Positions 8,876-18,301 of a stretch of 64,000 nucleotides of DNA are shown in pieces. The first letter of the stretch is position 1; every line of letters begins with the position of its first letter. The stretch is from Rhodobacter sp. (GTDB taxonomy: Bacteria > Pseudomonadota > Alphaproteobacteria > Rhodobacterales > Rhodobacteraceae). Below the pieces are notes generated by a model that saw nothing but the letters and a program-made list of their open reading frames with translations, ran no database searches and had not been told where the DNA came from. Location of the stretch: the NCBI GenBank assembly GCA_022824145.1, contig JAJEAY010000103.1:55082-119081 (forward strand). The letters run 5' to 3'. The position numbers and the translations under genes were made by a program.

Positions 8876-9280
8876 ATGATCAAACTAAAGAGAACAGTGG
8901 CCGAGATGGTCGCTTCCGCACGGGAGAGAATCGAGGAAATCGAGACGCCTGAACTGATCGAAATGGTCGGTGACCCGGACGTCGTGATTGTCGACATTCG
9001 GGACATCCGTGAAAGGCAGCGCACCGGTTTCATTCCTGGAAGCTTCCACGCTCCCCGCGGCATGATCGAATTCTGGGTCGATCCGGAAAGTCCGTACCAT
9101 AAGAACGTCTTCGGCCAGGAAGGGAAGCGTTACGTCCTTCATTGCGCGAGCGGGTGGCGTTCGGCCCTGACCGCTGCGACGCTTCAGGACATGGGTTTCG
9201 AGGCGGCGCATCTAAAGGAAGGCTTTTCCAATTGGGCAGAGCAGGGCGGGCCAGTCGAAAAACCCGAGCCCCGGGACTAG
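8876..9280 (+). CDS. rhodanese-like domain protein
   Basis: 134 residues from ATG 8876; TTG 8861 is in frame and would add five residues. A single rhodanese domain covers most of the protein: VVIVDIRDIRERQRTGFIPG (CH2A-like start), and an active-site loop CASGWRSA with the catalytic Cys that carries persulfide in sulfurtransferases. The loop ends in basic and small residues as in thiosulfate:cyanide-type or single-domain rhodaneses. No signal peptide, so cytoplasmic. It stands alone and diverges from the FAD oxidoreductase operon. The physiological sulfur donor and acceptor cannot be inferred. Confidence 0.92.
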   Translation: MIKLKRTVAEMVASARERIEEIETPELIEMVGDPDVVIVDIRDIRERQRTGFIPGSFHAPRGMIEFWVDPESPYHKNVFGQEGKRYVLHCASGWRSALTAATLQDMGFEAAHLKEGFSNWAEQGGPVEKPEPRD

Positions 9281-9934
9281 AATCCGGGCAGCATGGAATC
9301 CATGGTGCTTCGATTGCGGCCTGAGGCGATTTTGCTGCCTCATGGGCCGTGTATGCCGTCTGCAAAACGACGGGCAACAGGCTTTCCGGGCAGGCGGGCG
9401 GCAGCCCCGAACGGTGTTTCCGAGGCAGGTGCGCCGCCGGTCCTGGGAGAGTTTCAGAGGAAGCAGGCAGTGAATCCGGCAGGCAGGAAATCCAGGGGGT
9501 CCGGATCGGGAAAGATGAACGCGGGCATATGAAGGAAATGCTGAACGGCGGCAAGGATTCCCAAGCGCGCCGCCGCCGGACCATGCGGAACGGAGCCTGA
9601 GGCTTCTCGGCAGGAAGCTGGTGCCGGTGGGGACCGTTGACAGCGTCTCGAGGCGGACGGCGAGTCAGGCTCCAGCAAAAAAACCAGTCGGAAACCGTGA
9701 CAAAAAAGTGCCCGTGCATTCCGCCGAAAGCGAACGCGGATTCTGTCTGTGCCAAGGACGACTCCCCCGTTCGTTCCGATTTGGGCCGTATGTGCAGGCT
9801 TCGCCAATGCGGGGCAACGAAATCTGCGTGCTGTCGGGCGCCAGAACGCACGCGGCGACGGCCAATTGTTCGGATCAAGGACGTCCGAACGAAGCTGAAA
9901 CCACTGCATCTGTCAACCCAGTAATGTCAGAACA
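9281..9934. other. gene-free stretch
   Basis: 654 bp between the rhodanese and IclR genes, which converge here. Several ORFs are open for 60-150 codons but read as Pro/Arg-rich noise with no motif. I checked for a cobalamin riboswitch because of purine-rich blocks near 9360-9480 and found no B12 box. Confidence 0.5.
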
Positions 9935-10699
9935 CTAGAGCCGGCCGAGATTTTCGGAAACCGAGCGCGCCGCGTGCCGTAGGAGCGCACCGATCCGGTC
10001 GCTGTCGCCCACGCTCAAATTGATGTCGGGCACAGATACGCCCAAGGCGCCGGCCGTCTCGCCGTCAGGCAGGTGGATCGCCGCGCCAAAGCTAAACACA
10101 TTCGGGCGAAACTCGCCCTTATCGATCGCGTAGCCGCGCAGCTTGGTCGCGGCAATGTCGCTGTCGAGTGCCTCACGTTCGGTGATCGTGTGGTCGGTGA
10201 AGGGCTGAAGAGTGGCTGCCACTTGATCCCTCAACAGACGGTAGTCTTCCGCGAGAATCGCTTTGCCCGTTCCGACGCAGTAGATCGGTGCCGCTCCGCC
10301 GACTGGATTCCACGACCGAATTGGCTTGGTGCTTTCGATCTTGTCAATGTAGACCACGTTCAACCCGTCGCGGACCGCCAGGTAGACTGTCTCCTTCGTC
10401 TCTTCTGACAGATAGAGCATCATCTGGGACGCAGCTGTACGCAGGTTCAGATTCTCTACAACCGAGCGCCCGATCTGCCAGGCTTTGAGCGTGGCCGCGT
10501 AGGTTCTGTCAGGCTCTCGGCGGACGTATCCGAGCGCGGTCAGAGTCTGCAGAAGCCGGAATGTATTGGACTTGGTCAGCCCAAGTTCGCGGGAGAGGTC
10601 CGAAACACCCGTTCCAGACTTCAAGCCTGCCAGTTTTTCAAGGATCGCCAGACCTTTGGACAGGGTTGAGTCGACACGCTTTTCGGTTTCCCTGCTCAT
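9935..10699 (-). CDS. IclR family transcriptional regulator
   Basis: 254 residues, the usual length. The N-terminal winged helix is visible in VDSTLSKGLAILEKLAG and GVSDLSRELGLTKSNTFRLL (about residues 10-70), followed by the effector domain with GTGKAILAE and GYAIDKGEFRPNVFSFGAAI. Its start codon overlaps the stop of the upstream molybdoenzyme gene by 4 bp (ATGA), so the two are translated together. This suggests the regulator controls that enzyme's operon. IclR proteins of this kind usually respond to small aromatic or aliphatic acids; the ligand here is unknown. Confidence 0.93.
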   Translation of the reverse strand: MSRETEKRVDSTLSKGLAILEKLAGLKSGTGVSDLSRELGLTKSNTFRLLQTLTALGYVRREPDRTYAATLKAWQIGRSVVENLNLRTAASQMMLYLSEETKETVYLAVRDGLNVVYIDKIESTKPIRSWNPVGGAAPIYCVGTGKAILAEDYRLLRDQVAATLQPFTDHTITEREALDSDIAATKLRGYAIDKGEFRPNVFSFGAAIHLPDGETAGALGVSVPDINLSVGDSDRIGALLRHAARSVSENLGRL

Positions 10700-13020
10700 G
10701 CCAACGGCCCTTTGCGGTCTGGATGTTCGCCGAACTGCGGAGGCTCATGTGCCCTGACCCGGGGCGGTGTCCCGTCGAGTCGGCGGATCTCGACAAGCGC
10801 GGAATGGGCGGCCGGGCTCTGACTGAATTCCGAGGTGCGCAGATCATGCGTCAGGACGTTTGGATTGCCGTGCCTGTCGCAATGATCCGGTTCGTCAAAG
10901 TCAGGATCGTACCAGGCCCCGGTCCACAGGAAGACAGCGCCCTGCGCAATTTCTGATGTGACACGCGCTCCGGCAAGGCACCTTCCTCGGTCGTTGAAGA
11001 CTTCAACGATATCTCCATCCGAGACGTGTCGGTCCGCAGCGTCGGCTGGGTTGATCAATACAGGTTCCCGGTCGAGAATCTTTCCGTCCATGCTAAGTGT
11101 GCCATTGTCGTACTGGCTGTGAAGCCGCGTCCCAGGCTGACCTGAGACGAGGGCGAGCGGATATGTCTTTGCAGCAGGCGAGGACAGGTCGTGCGGGATG
11201 TTCCATGTTGCATGCCCCGCGCATTCGTCAAGTCTGAAGCTGGCAACTGTTTTCGAGAATAGCTCAATGCGGCCGCTGGGTGTCGGGCGTGGGTTTTCGG
11301 ACGGATTCGCGCGAAAACCGGACAGGAACACCTGCGCCGGCGACGGGTCCGGCAGTTCAATGATGTCTCCGGCAATGAAGGCGTCCCAGTCTGGCAAAGG
11401 AATTCCGTAACTGTCGGCCGTTTTCTGGGTATCGAACCAGAGTCTGCGCAGCCAGGCCTCTTCGTCCCGCCCTTCTGTGAAGTCCTGTTCGACACCGAGC
11501 CGCCGTGCGAGGTCAGCGTAGATTTCATACTCGGTGCGTGCGTATCCAGGCGGATCGATCGCCTTTGGCATAGGCACGAGAATGTTGTCAGTTTGGCCGC
11601 CGCCGAAGTCCGTGCGTTCCTGCGGGGCGGCGACGGGAAGGACGATGTCGGCGTGCCGCGCCGTGGACGTCCAGTTGATTTCGTTTACGATTACCGTCTC
11701 GGGTCTTTGGAAAGCCCTGCGCAGGCGATTGAGATCCTGATGGTGGTGGAAGGGATTGCCTCCGGCCCACCAGATAAGGCGGCAGTCAGGCAAAGTCAGT
11801 GTTTTGCCGCTGTATCTGTAGGTCGCGCCTGGATTCAGCAGCATTTCCGAGATCATGGCGACAGGAATGAACGCTGGAATCGGGTTGCTGCCCTGTGGAA
11901 GGCGACCCCAAGGGAAGGGCCGCGCGATGTTGCCCACATGGGCGTTGACCGCGTAGCCGACAGTATAGCCGCCACCCGGCAGTCCAATCTGCCCAAGGAT
12001 GGCCGCGAGCGAAACGCAGGCCCAGAGCGTTTGCTCACCCCAGTCGGCGCGCTGCAGTCCAGCGGCGCAGGCGATCATGGTTCGTTTTGCCGCCATCTCG
12101 CGGGCAAGTGCGCGGATGCGTCCAGCTTCGAGGCCGCTGATTTCGGCCGCCCATTCCGCCGACTTGGGAGCGTCGTCAGCGGTGCCCTGAAGATAGCGGA
12201 TGAAACGGTCTGCCCCGACAGTATAGCGGTCAAGGAATGTCTGGTCGTGCAGTCCCTCTTTCACGAGGGTATGCGCGAGCGCGAGCATGATAGCTGTGTC
12301 CGATCCCGGTCTCGGGGCGAGCCACTCGGCCTTAAGCGACGCGTCTACATCGGTGCGCAATGGGCTGAGATTGACAAAACGAACGCGCTTTTCCGCACAA
12401 AGCCTTAGATTGTCCGCCAACCGATGTCTGGAGGCCCCGCCGTCACAGATCTGCGAGTTTCGCATCGCCAGCCCGCCGAAGAGCACGACCAGATCTGAAT
12501 GCTCGGCGATGACCGGCCAGCGCGTTGCCTCAACGACATGCTCGCGAAAGCCTCCACCCACGAAATGCGGCATCGCAACGAGTGCGGCGTTGTAACTGTA
12601 GTTCCCTTCGGAGCGAACAAAGCCGCCAATGGTATTCAGGAAGCGCTTGAGCTGGCTCTGCGCGTGGTGAAACCGCCCGGCGCTTGCCCAGCCGTAGGAT
12701 CCACCGAAAATTGCCTTGTTTCCATGCTCCTCTCTGACCCGCGTCATTTCATGGGCGATGAGGTCAAGAGCCTCGTCCCAGCAGACTTTCACGAATGTGT
12801 CGCTGCCTCGTTCGCCTTTTCGGCCGTCCAGCCACCCCGACCGCACGGCGGGTTCCAGAATCCTTGCGCGACCATGGAGTCCGCTGGGGATGTTTTTGTT
12901 GAGCAAAGACGGGTCAGGATCGCTGGGATGACCATTGACCTCCGTGATCCGGCCGTCTTTCGTTTGGACTACGCCAATACCCCAATGGGAAGAGGTCAGT
13001 GTTGGACGATCTGGTGCCAA
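10696..13020 (-). CDS. molybdopterin oxidoreductase, biotin/TMAO sulfoxide reductase-like (BisC family)
   Basis: 774 residues, the normal size for the DMSO-reductase subfamily without an iron-sulfur domain. The N-terminus (TSSHWGIGVVQTKDGRITEV) lacks both a Tat signal and the CxxC cluster motif, as in cytoplasmic BisC-type enzymes. The segment GGSYGWASAGRFHHAQSQ around residue 105 is where this family has its molybdenum-ligating Ser. GAWYDPDF and DRHGNPNVLTHD near the C-terminus match the cofactor-binding end. It probably reduces an S- or N-oxide such as methionine or biotin sulfoxide. It is transcribed ahead of, and overlaps, an IclR regulator. Confidence 0.92.
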   Translation of the reverse strand: MAPDRPTLTSSHWGIGVVQTKDGRITEVNGHPSDPDPSLLNKNIPSGLHGRARILEPAVRSGWLDGRKGERGSDTFVKVCWDEALDLIAHEMTRVREEHGNKAIFGGSYGWASAGRFHHAQSQLKRFLNTIGGFVRSEGNYSYNAALVAMPHFVGGGFREHVVEATRWPVIAEHSDLVVLFGGLAMRNSQICDGGASRHRLADNLRLCAEKRVRFVNLSPLRTDVDASLKAEWLAPRPGSDTAIMLALAHTLVKEGLHDQTFLDRYTVGADRFIRYLQGTADDAPKSAEWAAEISGLEAGRIRALAREMAAKRTMIACAAGLQRADWGEQTLWACVSLAAILGQIGLPGGGYTVGYAVNAHVGNIARPFPWGRLPQGSNPIPAFIPVAMISEMLLNPGATYRYSGKTLTLPDCRLIWWAGGNPFHHHQDLNRLRRAFQRPETVIVNEINWTSTARHADIVLPVAAPQERTDFGGGQTDNILVPMPKAIDPPGYARTEYEIYADLARRLGVEQDFTEGRDEEAWLRRLWFDTQKTADSYGIPLPDWDAFIAGDIIELPDPSPAQVFLSGFRANPSENPRPTPSGRIELFSKTVASFRLDECAGHATWNIPHDLSSPAAKTYPLALVSGQPGTRLHSQYDNGTLSMDGKILDREPVLINPADAADRHVSDGDIVEVFNDRGRCLAGARVTSEIAQGAVFLWTGAWYDPDFDEPDHCDRHGNPNVLTHDLRTSEFSQSPAAHSALVEIRRLDGTPPRVRAHEPPQFGEHPDRKGPLA

Positions 13021-13190
13021 GGCTCTCTGTTCCGAAATATGGAATGCCTATTTCAATAACTGACACGATTGAATCGCCCTGTCATTCCCAAAATTTAGTG
13101 ACGTAGATACGGTGGATTTCAGGACTCCAGCATCCTCGCCGAAAGAGGACGATCCGAGAGAGTGGAAGGCCATTACGTCCATAGAATTCT

Positions 13191-13238
13191 GAAGGGCCTG
13201 GCCCAAAATACCATATATTGTCTTCGATGACGATCCTG
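13191..13238 (+). repeat. left copy of 48-bp inverted repeat
   Basis: This 48-bp sequence matches the reverse complement of 15932-15979 at about 40 of 48 positions by eye alignment. The core ATACCATATATTGT is identical in both copies. The pair flanks the APC-like gene in inverted orientation. Both copies lie in gene-free DNA. Confidence 0.6.
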
Positions 13239-13745
13239 TTGGGGCAAAATCACAACATAATGTGCAATGGCTGAGAATTTTGATCAGTCTCAAAGACAGG
13301 ATAATCCACGGTGTTGGTATGATGGACAAGCTCGAGGCCGCGCACGACGAACGGCAGCAATGAGAGAATCCCTTACAAAATTCTGCGTCCAAGTGGGATC
13401 ATTTCCTGTCATCGGGTGTATTTTCTGGTTGGCTTGGACAGGAATCTTTTCCGCCGGTATGCTCAAGTCGCAATGCTCGGACTTGCGGAAATAATTCCCG
13501 ATTTCCTGAGGCAGCTTGGTTACAGGGCTATAAAGCCTGACCTAAGAACTGAGTGGTCGTCCCAATTGAGGCGATTCTCAGTAGGCACCATACCGAACAG
13601 CGAGTGCCACATGGCTTGGAACGGGGCCACTCGGGAGCAGGGTAAGCGACCGATGGGGAGACATGAAACCGATGTGACGGATGCCGAAGGGTCCATGGCC
13701 GAACCGTCCATCCCACCCCTTCAGGGCTTGGGGCGTCCTCGCATA

Positions 13746-13765
13746 CCCGGCATGCGGGCTTTTTT
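13746..13765 (+). terminator. weak rho-independent terminator candidate
   Basis: CCCG-GCATG-CGGG forms a 4-bp stem, followed after one base by six Ts. No convincing plus-strand gene lies upstream, so it may end an unrecognised transcript or be chance. Confidence 0.25.
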
Positions 13766-14192
13766 AGCCGCACACCGTTAACTCAATGCGATCAACGTCG
13801 TACTTTGCGTACTGTGTTATGAGGACTGGCCTTCGACAATATCGCATAAGGACGGTTGACGGGCTGAAGAGGTGTACTGATTCCAGAGACGGTACCCGAA
13901 CTGTTTGGGCGCGTGTGCTCTGCGAGCGCAAGGGCTGACGGAACGCGAAGGGCGAGCCGTGCGCCAGACTCCCAATCCGGGGTTCTGGATGGCCTGTTCA
14001 CCGAAAGAGCTTGGTCGTCCGGACAAGGCTGGGTGGATACAGGCGTCATTGCCCGAAGCAGAGAGGAATCTCCGTTGCGAATGCAGGAAAGTGAAGGATT
14101 GGTCCGCCTCCCAAGGCAGTCCCGGCTGTGCAATTGACGATGGTTCACATCCTGAACAAGACTGCGCGACTTCGCGAGAGTACGGCACAGCG

Positions 14193-15431
14193 TCATCCCG
14201 CCGGGATCGAGAACACGGCAATGCAGGCCAGGATCACCGCCAATAACACGAAAAGGATTTCGTTGAATATCGTCAACCGTTCTGTGTGCGGACAGTCCTT
14301 GTAGTTGTAGATGATCGCCAGCAGGGTCTGCAGGAAGTAGTAGGCCGCAAAAGCCCGCGATGCCAATGCGATGATTTCGAACAGGTCGACCATCCAGACC
14401 AGCAAAATTGCACAGACCGCAACCGCAAGGTATCCGAGTTGGGAAGACAGGCGTCCTTGGCTGTTTTCCCGCAGCAGGCCGCCGCCGCCGCCGAGGTCTG
14501 CCACGGCTGCGCTGAACTGGCTCGTCACTGCCGCCACCATCAGCATCACTGGCAGCACCAGTGCCACCGGCAGCATGACGTCGATGATTGCCGCCAATTC
14601 AACGTCCATGAGATCCATGCGTTGTACCACGGGCATGAGCAGCAACACCGAGACGACATAGAGGATGCCGGACACGAGTTGGGCGATCCGCATGCTCCGG
14701 ATCCGGACATCCGGGGAGTACTTCTCTCCGAGAAAGCGCGAGGTCTCAAAGCCCTGCACCACCAGAAGTGCGCCGGCGAGAATGCGGAACTGGGTCCAGA
14801 CATCCCTGTCCGGATGATCGAAGGCCAGTTTCCCGCCGTCAAGGAAACCAACGGCGAAGATGGCCAGACCGGCAATCAGCGCCAGCACCACCGAAAGCTG
14901 AATTGCCGCCGACACACCTTCGAGCCTTTCGAGGCCTGTCAGGCCTTTAAAATAGCCGACGACGGCGATGAATGCGATGATTCCCGTCGTCAAAAGACGT
15001 TCCGCGACCGGGTCGGACAAGCCCAGACAGCTCAGGACGAAGTTCGAGAGCAGGGACAGGTAGAAGGCGACCGCGATGACATAGGCGCCGACCAGGACCA
15101 CGTTCGACAGATATTCGATCTCGCGGGTATGGCCCGCAAGGCCACCATTGGCGAGTTTCGGCTCGATATGGGTGATATTGAACCGAATGACATGGCCGAT
15201 TGAGTAGGCGAGCAGCACGATTCCCAGCACTGCCAGAGGCGACAATGCACCCACCACGCTGGCGAGCAGGGGAGCCATAATTAAAAACCCGCTTCCCATG
15301 ATCGAGGACAGCGGCGTGAGCGTTGCCCGCCAGAGTGCGCTGCGAAACATGCTCGGGCGCAGCAGAAAACTGACTGCGGCAAGACCGAGGACAAGCAGGA
15401 AGGCGTTTAGCGCCAGGTCGGAGGATGACAT
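14193..15431 (-). CDS. APC-superfamily-like multi-spanning membrane protein
   Basis: 412 residues with roughly eleven hydrophobic segments, no signal peptide, and a Shine-Dalgarno-like GAGG before ATG 15431. The first helices (PLSSIMGSGFLIMAPLLASV) and the later GALLVVQGFETSRFLGEKYS resemble amino-acid/polyamine/organocation permeases: a broken first helix with GSG, and a sixth helix with the glutamate-containing QGFETSR stretch. A glycine run, DLGGGGGLLREN, occurs around residue 320. It lacks the hallmarks of any named transporter family I can confirm. It sits alone between two gene-free stretches that hold an inverted repeat pair. Probably a secondary transporter; substrate unknown. Confidence 0.75.
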   Translation of the reverse strand: MSSSDLALNAFLLVLGLAAVSFLLRPSMFRSALWRATLTPLSSIMGSGFLIMAPLLASVVGALSPLAVLGIVLLAYSIGHVIRFNITHIEPKLANGGLAGHTREIEYLSNVVLVGAYVIAVAFYLSLLSNFVLSCLGLSDPVAERLLTTGIIAFIAVVGYFKGLTGLERLEGVSAAIQLSVVLALIAGLAIFAVGFLDGGKLAFDHPDRDVWTQFRILAGALLVVQGFETSRFLGEKYSPDVRIRSMRIAQLVSGILYVVSVLLLMPVVQRMDLMDVELAAIIDVMLPVALVLPVMLMVAAVTSQFSAAVADLGGGGGLLRENSQGRLSSQLGYLAVAVCAILLVWMVDLFEIIALASRAFAAYYFLQTLLAIIYNYKDCPHTERLTIFNEILFVLLAVILACIAVFSIPAG

Positions 15432-16027
15432 TCGCGGTTTGCCTCAATTTCGCTGGATATGGATACGCAGGCCCGTCAACGCCCAGATTGAACTGACATG
15501 GTAGCACTGGAGATTGAAGATTCTGTGACGCCCGTCCAGGAACCTAATCCGCCACAGGATTCTAATGCCTTGAGCTTTGTTATTCCGTTCTTCTTAAACC
15601 GGTTTGCGGAGTCGCCGGGCATCGTGTTGTGGCGCTTCGCGATGAGTTTCTAGTCATAGACACTGCCGTTACAGTAAGCAATCCTGATCTGCCGCATCTG
15701 CAATTTGTCTTCAGATTTTGGCGCTTGCGGTATTGAACAGCAGCAAGAACAAAAAACCGATCCGATGGATGTGGTGACGATTCGGATCATTAAGTCTGTG
15801 GCGGAAGCAACAGCCTGCTTGGGGTATCTGAACAGGTAAACAGCGCGGCCCCAGTAATTGCAGTCGCTGTCAGGCCGGGGTCTCGGCGTCGAAGCCGACG
15901 GCGGACACGCATGCGCGGCGGAACTAAAGCCCAGAATCGCCATCGAATACAATATATGGTATCTTCGGTCAGGCCTTTGGAGATGCGCGGTATAGCGGGG
16001 CTCGCTGCTCCGACGACCGGCGGCCAG
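15432..16027. other. gene-free stretch downstream of aapM
   Basis: 596 bp where an aapP ATPase gene would be expected. No Walker A, ABC signature or other coding trace was found. The longest ORF, about 100 codons at 15650-15952 on the minus strand, begins inside the right 48-bp repeat and has no recognisable motif. Confidence 0.5.
15932..15979 (-). repeat. right copy of 48-bp inverted repeat
   Basis: The minus strand of this segment matches 13191-13238 at about 40 of 48 positions. Its core, ATACCATATATTGTAT, is itself a near-perfect 16-bp palindrome (seven of eight pairs), as in many operators. It begins 49 bp downstream of the aapM stop. Confidence 0.6.
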
Positions 16028-17101
16028 TCAGTGTTCGTCCTGCTTCATGCGATCCTTCAGGAATTCACCATAGCGTCCGAGTGACGTAATGAATGCCCAG
16101 TAAATCAGCGCCACGAAGATGTAGGTTTCCATATAGTAGGCCACCCAGTCACCCGTCCCGAATGCAGCCTGAGCGGAGGCGAGAAGGTCGAAGAGGCCGA
16201 TGATGATGACGACGGCTGTTTCCTTGAAGGTCACGACGACCATATTGATCGTCGCTGGCAGGGCGTGCCGGAACACCTGTGGAAGAATAATCAGCCCGAG
16301 CGACTGCCACTTCCCGAAGCCCAGGGCTTCGCCCGCTTCGTACTGACCGTTCGGGATCGCCTGGAAACCCCCGCGGAACACCTCGGCCTGATAACAGGCA
16401 AAGAACAGCGAGAACGCGATGATGATCCGCCATATTTTATCGCCCTGAAGCCAGTCCGGAAGCAGGATCGGAACGACGACGGCCGCAGTGAAGAGCGTCG
16501 TTAGAAGCGGCAGCGAGCGGATGAAGTCAATCAGAAGAGATGCCACAAGCCGCAGCACCGGCAGGCGCGAGCGCCGCATCAACGCCAGCCCGAGCCCCAT
16601 TGGCATGCCAAGCAGAACGACGGACGAAAAAAGAAACAGAACAAGCGACAGGCCGCCCCACTTGTCGGTGGTCACCTGTTCCAGTCCAATGGGACTTCCT
16701 TCCATCAGAAGGTAATATGTCGCGAATCCCGCCAACCAGAGCGTAATGAGTCGCCGCGCCGACCAGAACCACGGGATACAGGACAGGATGACAGTGGCGA
16801 TTATGGCTACGGCCGCCGACGTCGAGCGCCAGTGTTCTTCGTAGGGATAAAGGCCGAACAGGATAAGGCGATGCCGGGCATCGATAATTGACCAGCACGC
16901 GCCCGCGTCCGCATCTCTGCATAGCGCCGCGTCTTCGGCGCGCCAGACGGCGCGCAGAATTCCCCAGTCAATCGCCTGCCAAGCCAGCAACGCGAGGAAT
17001 GCGGCGATGCAAAGGGTAACGAGACCGTCAAGCGGCTTGCGGAACGCACGGCGCCTCAGCCGCTCGATGGCGCCGCCTATGGTCGGCGGAGCGGAGCTCA
17101 T
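16028..17101 (-). CDS. aapM: general L-amino acid ABC transporter permease AapM
   Basis: 357 residues with several membrane segments. The EAA loop is recognisable in QYEAGEALGFGKWQSLGLIILPQ, and an insertion between early helices (CRDADAGACWSIIDARHR) is characteristic of AapM/BztC-type permeases, which are longer than ordinary polar-amino-acid permeases. It pairs with AapQ to form the inner-membrane channel of a general amino-acid importer. The ATG overlaps the aapQ stop by 4 bp, so translation is coupled. In relatives an ATPase gene (aapP) follows; here the next 596 bp contain none. Confidence 0.93.
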   Translation of the reverse strand: MSSAPPTIGGAIERLRRRAFRKPLDGLVTLCIAAFLALLAWQAIDWGILRAVWRAEDAALCRDADAGACWSIIDARHRLILFGLYPYEEHWRSTSAAVAIIATVILSCIPWFWSARRLITLWLAGFATYYLLMEGSPIGLEQVTTDKWGGLSLVLFLFSSVVLLGMPMGLGLALMRRSRLPVLRLVASLLIDFIRSLPLLTTLFTAAVVVPILLPDWLQGDKIWRIIIAFSLFFACYQAEVFRGGFQAIPNGQYEAGEALGFGKWQSLGLIILPQVFRHALPATINMVVVTFKETAVVIIIGLFDLLASAQAAFGTGDWVAYYMETYIFVALIYWAFITSLGRYGEFLKDRMKQDEH

Positions 17102-18237
17102 GCCCCGTATCCCTTCAGAGCCAGCCGTGCGTTCAGCCAGTTAATGGCCTGGGCCAGCGCAAAGTTCACCAAAAGGAACGACCCCATGAGAATTGCAATC
17201 AGCTCAAGCGTCTGGCCGGATTGCGTGATCGAGGTCGACACAATGTAAAACAGATCGGAGAATCCGATGGCCACGCCGACGGTGGTGGCCTTCATGATGA
17301 ATATCCATTGGTTGCCGAGCGGTGGGATGATCGAGCGCAGAGCCATTGGCATCCGGATGGTCCACCATACCGCGAAGGGCCTCATGCCAAGGCTCACGCC
17401 TGCCTCACGCAGTCCCCTCGGAACTTCCGCAAGACCCCCGCGCACGACTTCACCAATATAGGCGGCGCCGTAAAGAACGATGCCCACGATCATCGCGACC
17501 ACCTCGACCGACAGAGTTAGCCCGCCCACGAAACGAAGCCCTTTGAGTTCGGGGTAGGATACCAGGTTCTGGCCGTCGGGTGTCAGCAGAAGTGCCGCAG
17601 CCACAATGATGGCAATGGATCCGGCCAGCCAGATGGCCAGCGCCCGCGTCGTGGAACCGGAATAGCGCAGCGCCCCGATACCGAGAAGAACCGATCCCAG
17701 AACCAGGCCAGCGACAACGCTGAGCGGCAATGAGAGGACGGGCACCATGATCCCTCGGTTCGACATGAAGACTGCATCGGAGATCGAATATGCCTGCCGC
17801 GGTCCCGGGAAGTGGATGAGCAGAGCGTAGAGGAATACGACCTGAAGAATGAGCGGAATGTTTCTGAATACCTGGACGTAAATGCTTGAAGCCACCTGCA
17901 GGCCGAGATTCTTGCTGTCCCGCATGGTGCCAATGATGAATCCGAGGATGGTTGCGAAGACAATTGAGGTCAGGCCGACGAAAACTGTGTTCAGGAAACC
18001 GATCAGCAGCGTTCGCGCGTAAGGGTCGTCGATGGTCCGTTCAAGCAGCGAGAAGCTGTAGCTCCACCCTGTTGACCTGTCGAGGAACGAAAATCCCGAG
18101 GTAATGCCGAGCGCGGCAAGATTGACCTGCGCGCTGCGGATGGCGCCGAGCGCAACGACCAGAACGACTGCAACCAGCCCGACCTGGACTGCGATTTCCG
18201 ACGCGGTCATGCGGCGGAAATCTCCCCAACTCAACAT
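17098..18237 (-). CDS. aapQ: general L-amino acid ABC transporter permease AapQ
   Basis: 379 residues, within the usual size for AapQ/BztB. The EAA motif appears in GLREAGVSLGMRPFAVWWTI, and YGAAYIGEVVRGGLAEVPRG is the conserved cytoplasmic loop that contacts the ATPase. The first periplasmic part, GFSFLDRSTGWSYSFSLLERT, is a typical AapQ segment. AGGGG precedes ATG 18237. It lies between aapJ and aapM in the expected order, downstream of a 9-bp hairpin that separates it from aapJ. Confidence 0.94.
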   Translation of the reverse strand: MLSWGDFRRMTASEIAVQVGLVAVVLVVALGAIRSAQVNLAALGITSGFSFLDRSTGWSYSFSLLERTIDDPYARTLLIGFLNTVFVGLTSIVFATILGFIIGTMRDSKNLGLQVASSIYVQVFRNIPLILQVVFLYALLIHFPGPRQAYSISDAVFMSNRGIMVPVLSLPLSVVAGLVLGSVLLGIGALRYSGSTTRALAIWLAGSIAIIVAAALLLTPDGQNLVSYPELKGLRFVGGLTLSVEVVAMIVGIVLYGAAYIGEVVRGGLAEVPRGLREAGVSLGMRPFAVWWTIRMPMALRSIIPPLGNQWIFIMKATTVGVAIGFSDLFYIVSTSITQSGQTLELIAILMGSFLLVNFALAQAINWLNARLALKGYGA

Positions 18238-18256
18238 GGATTGCCCCTAATGGGTG

Positions 18257-18283
18257 AGGCCGTCCTCGGAACGGGGACGGCCT
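18257..18283 (-). promoter_or_regulatory. 9-bp stem hairpin between aapJ and aapQ
   Basis: AGGCCGTCC (18257-18265) and GGACGGCCT (18275-18283) are perfect complements around a 9-base loop, with no T-run after them. It fills the 64-bp aapJ-aapQ gap. Such structures commonly stabilise the message of the abundant binding protein and reduce read-through into permease genes. Confidence 0.65.
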
Positions 18284-18301
18284 GCAAGCAACTGGTCCGG
18301 G

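Larger units (their letters stand above)
13021..14192. other. long gene-free stretch
   Basis: 1.17 kb upstream of the molybdoenzyme and downstream of the APC-like gene. Open frames of up to about 130 codons occur on both strands, but their composition is not protein-like and no motif is seen. The first 400 bp are noticeably AT-richer than the neighbouring genes. It contains the left 48-bp inverted repeat (13191-13238) and a weak hairpin with a T-run near 13746-13765. Confidence 0.5.

Noticed and set aside
9300-9530. Possible cobalamin riboswitch because of purine-rich blocks
   Set aside because: No B12 box or matching pairing was found, and no cobalamin or transport gene follows.
9030-9909. 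Long minus-strand ORFs (up to 282 codons) over the rhodanese gene and the following gap
   Set aside because: They are antisense to the clear rhodanese gene or Pro/Arg-rich without motifs, and no ribosome site precedes them.
13416-13781. 121-codon plus-strand ORF upstream of a weak hairpin/T-run
   Set aside because: Composition is not gene-like, no motif is seen, and the stem of the hairpin is only 4 bp.
13792-14221. 134-codon minus-strand ORFs next to the APC-like gene
   Set aside because: Two overlapping frames are equally open and both are Ser/Pro/Arg-rich, which points to GC-driven open frames and not coding.
14286-15203. 305-codon plus-strand ORF rich in His, Gln and Asp
   Set aside because: It is antisense to the membrane helices of the APC-like protein, which produce polar codons on the other strand.
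15650-15952. 100-codon minus-strand ORF starting inside the right 48-bp repeat
   Set aside because: Cys-rich, motif-free, and lacks a ribosome site; its start codon would be TTG.
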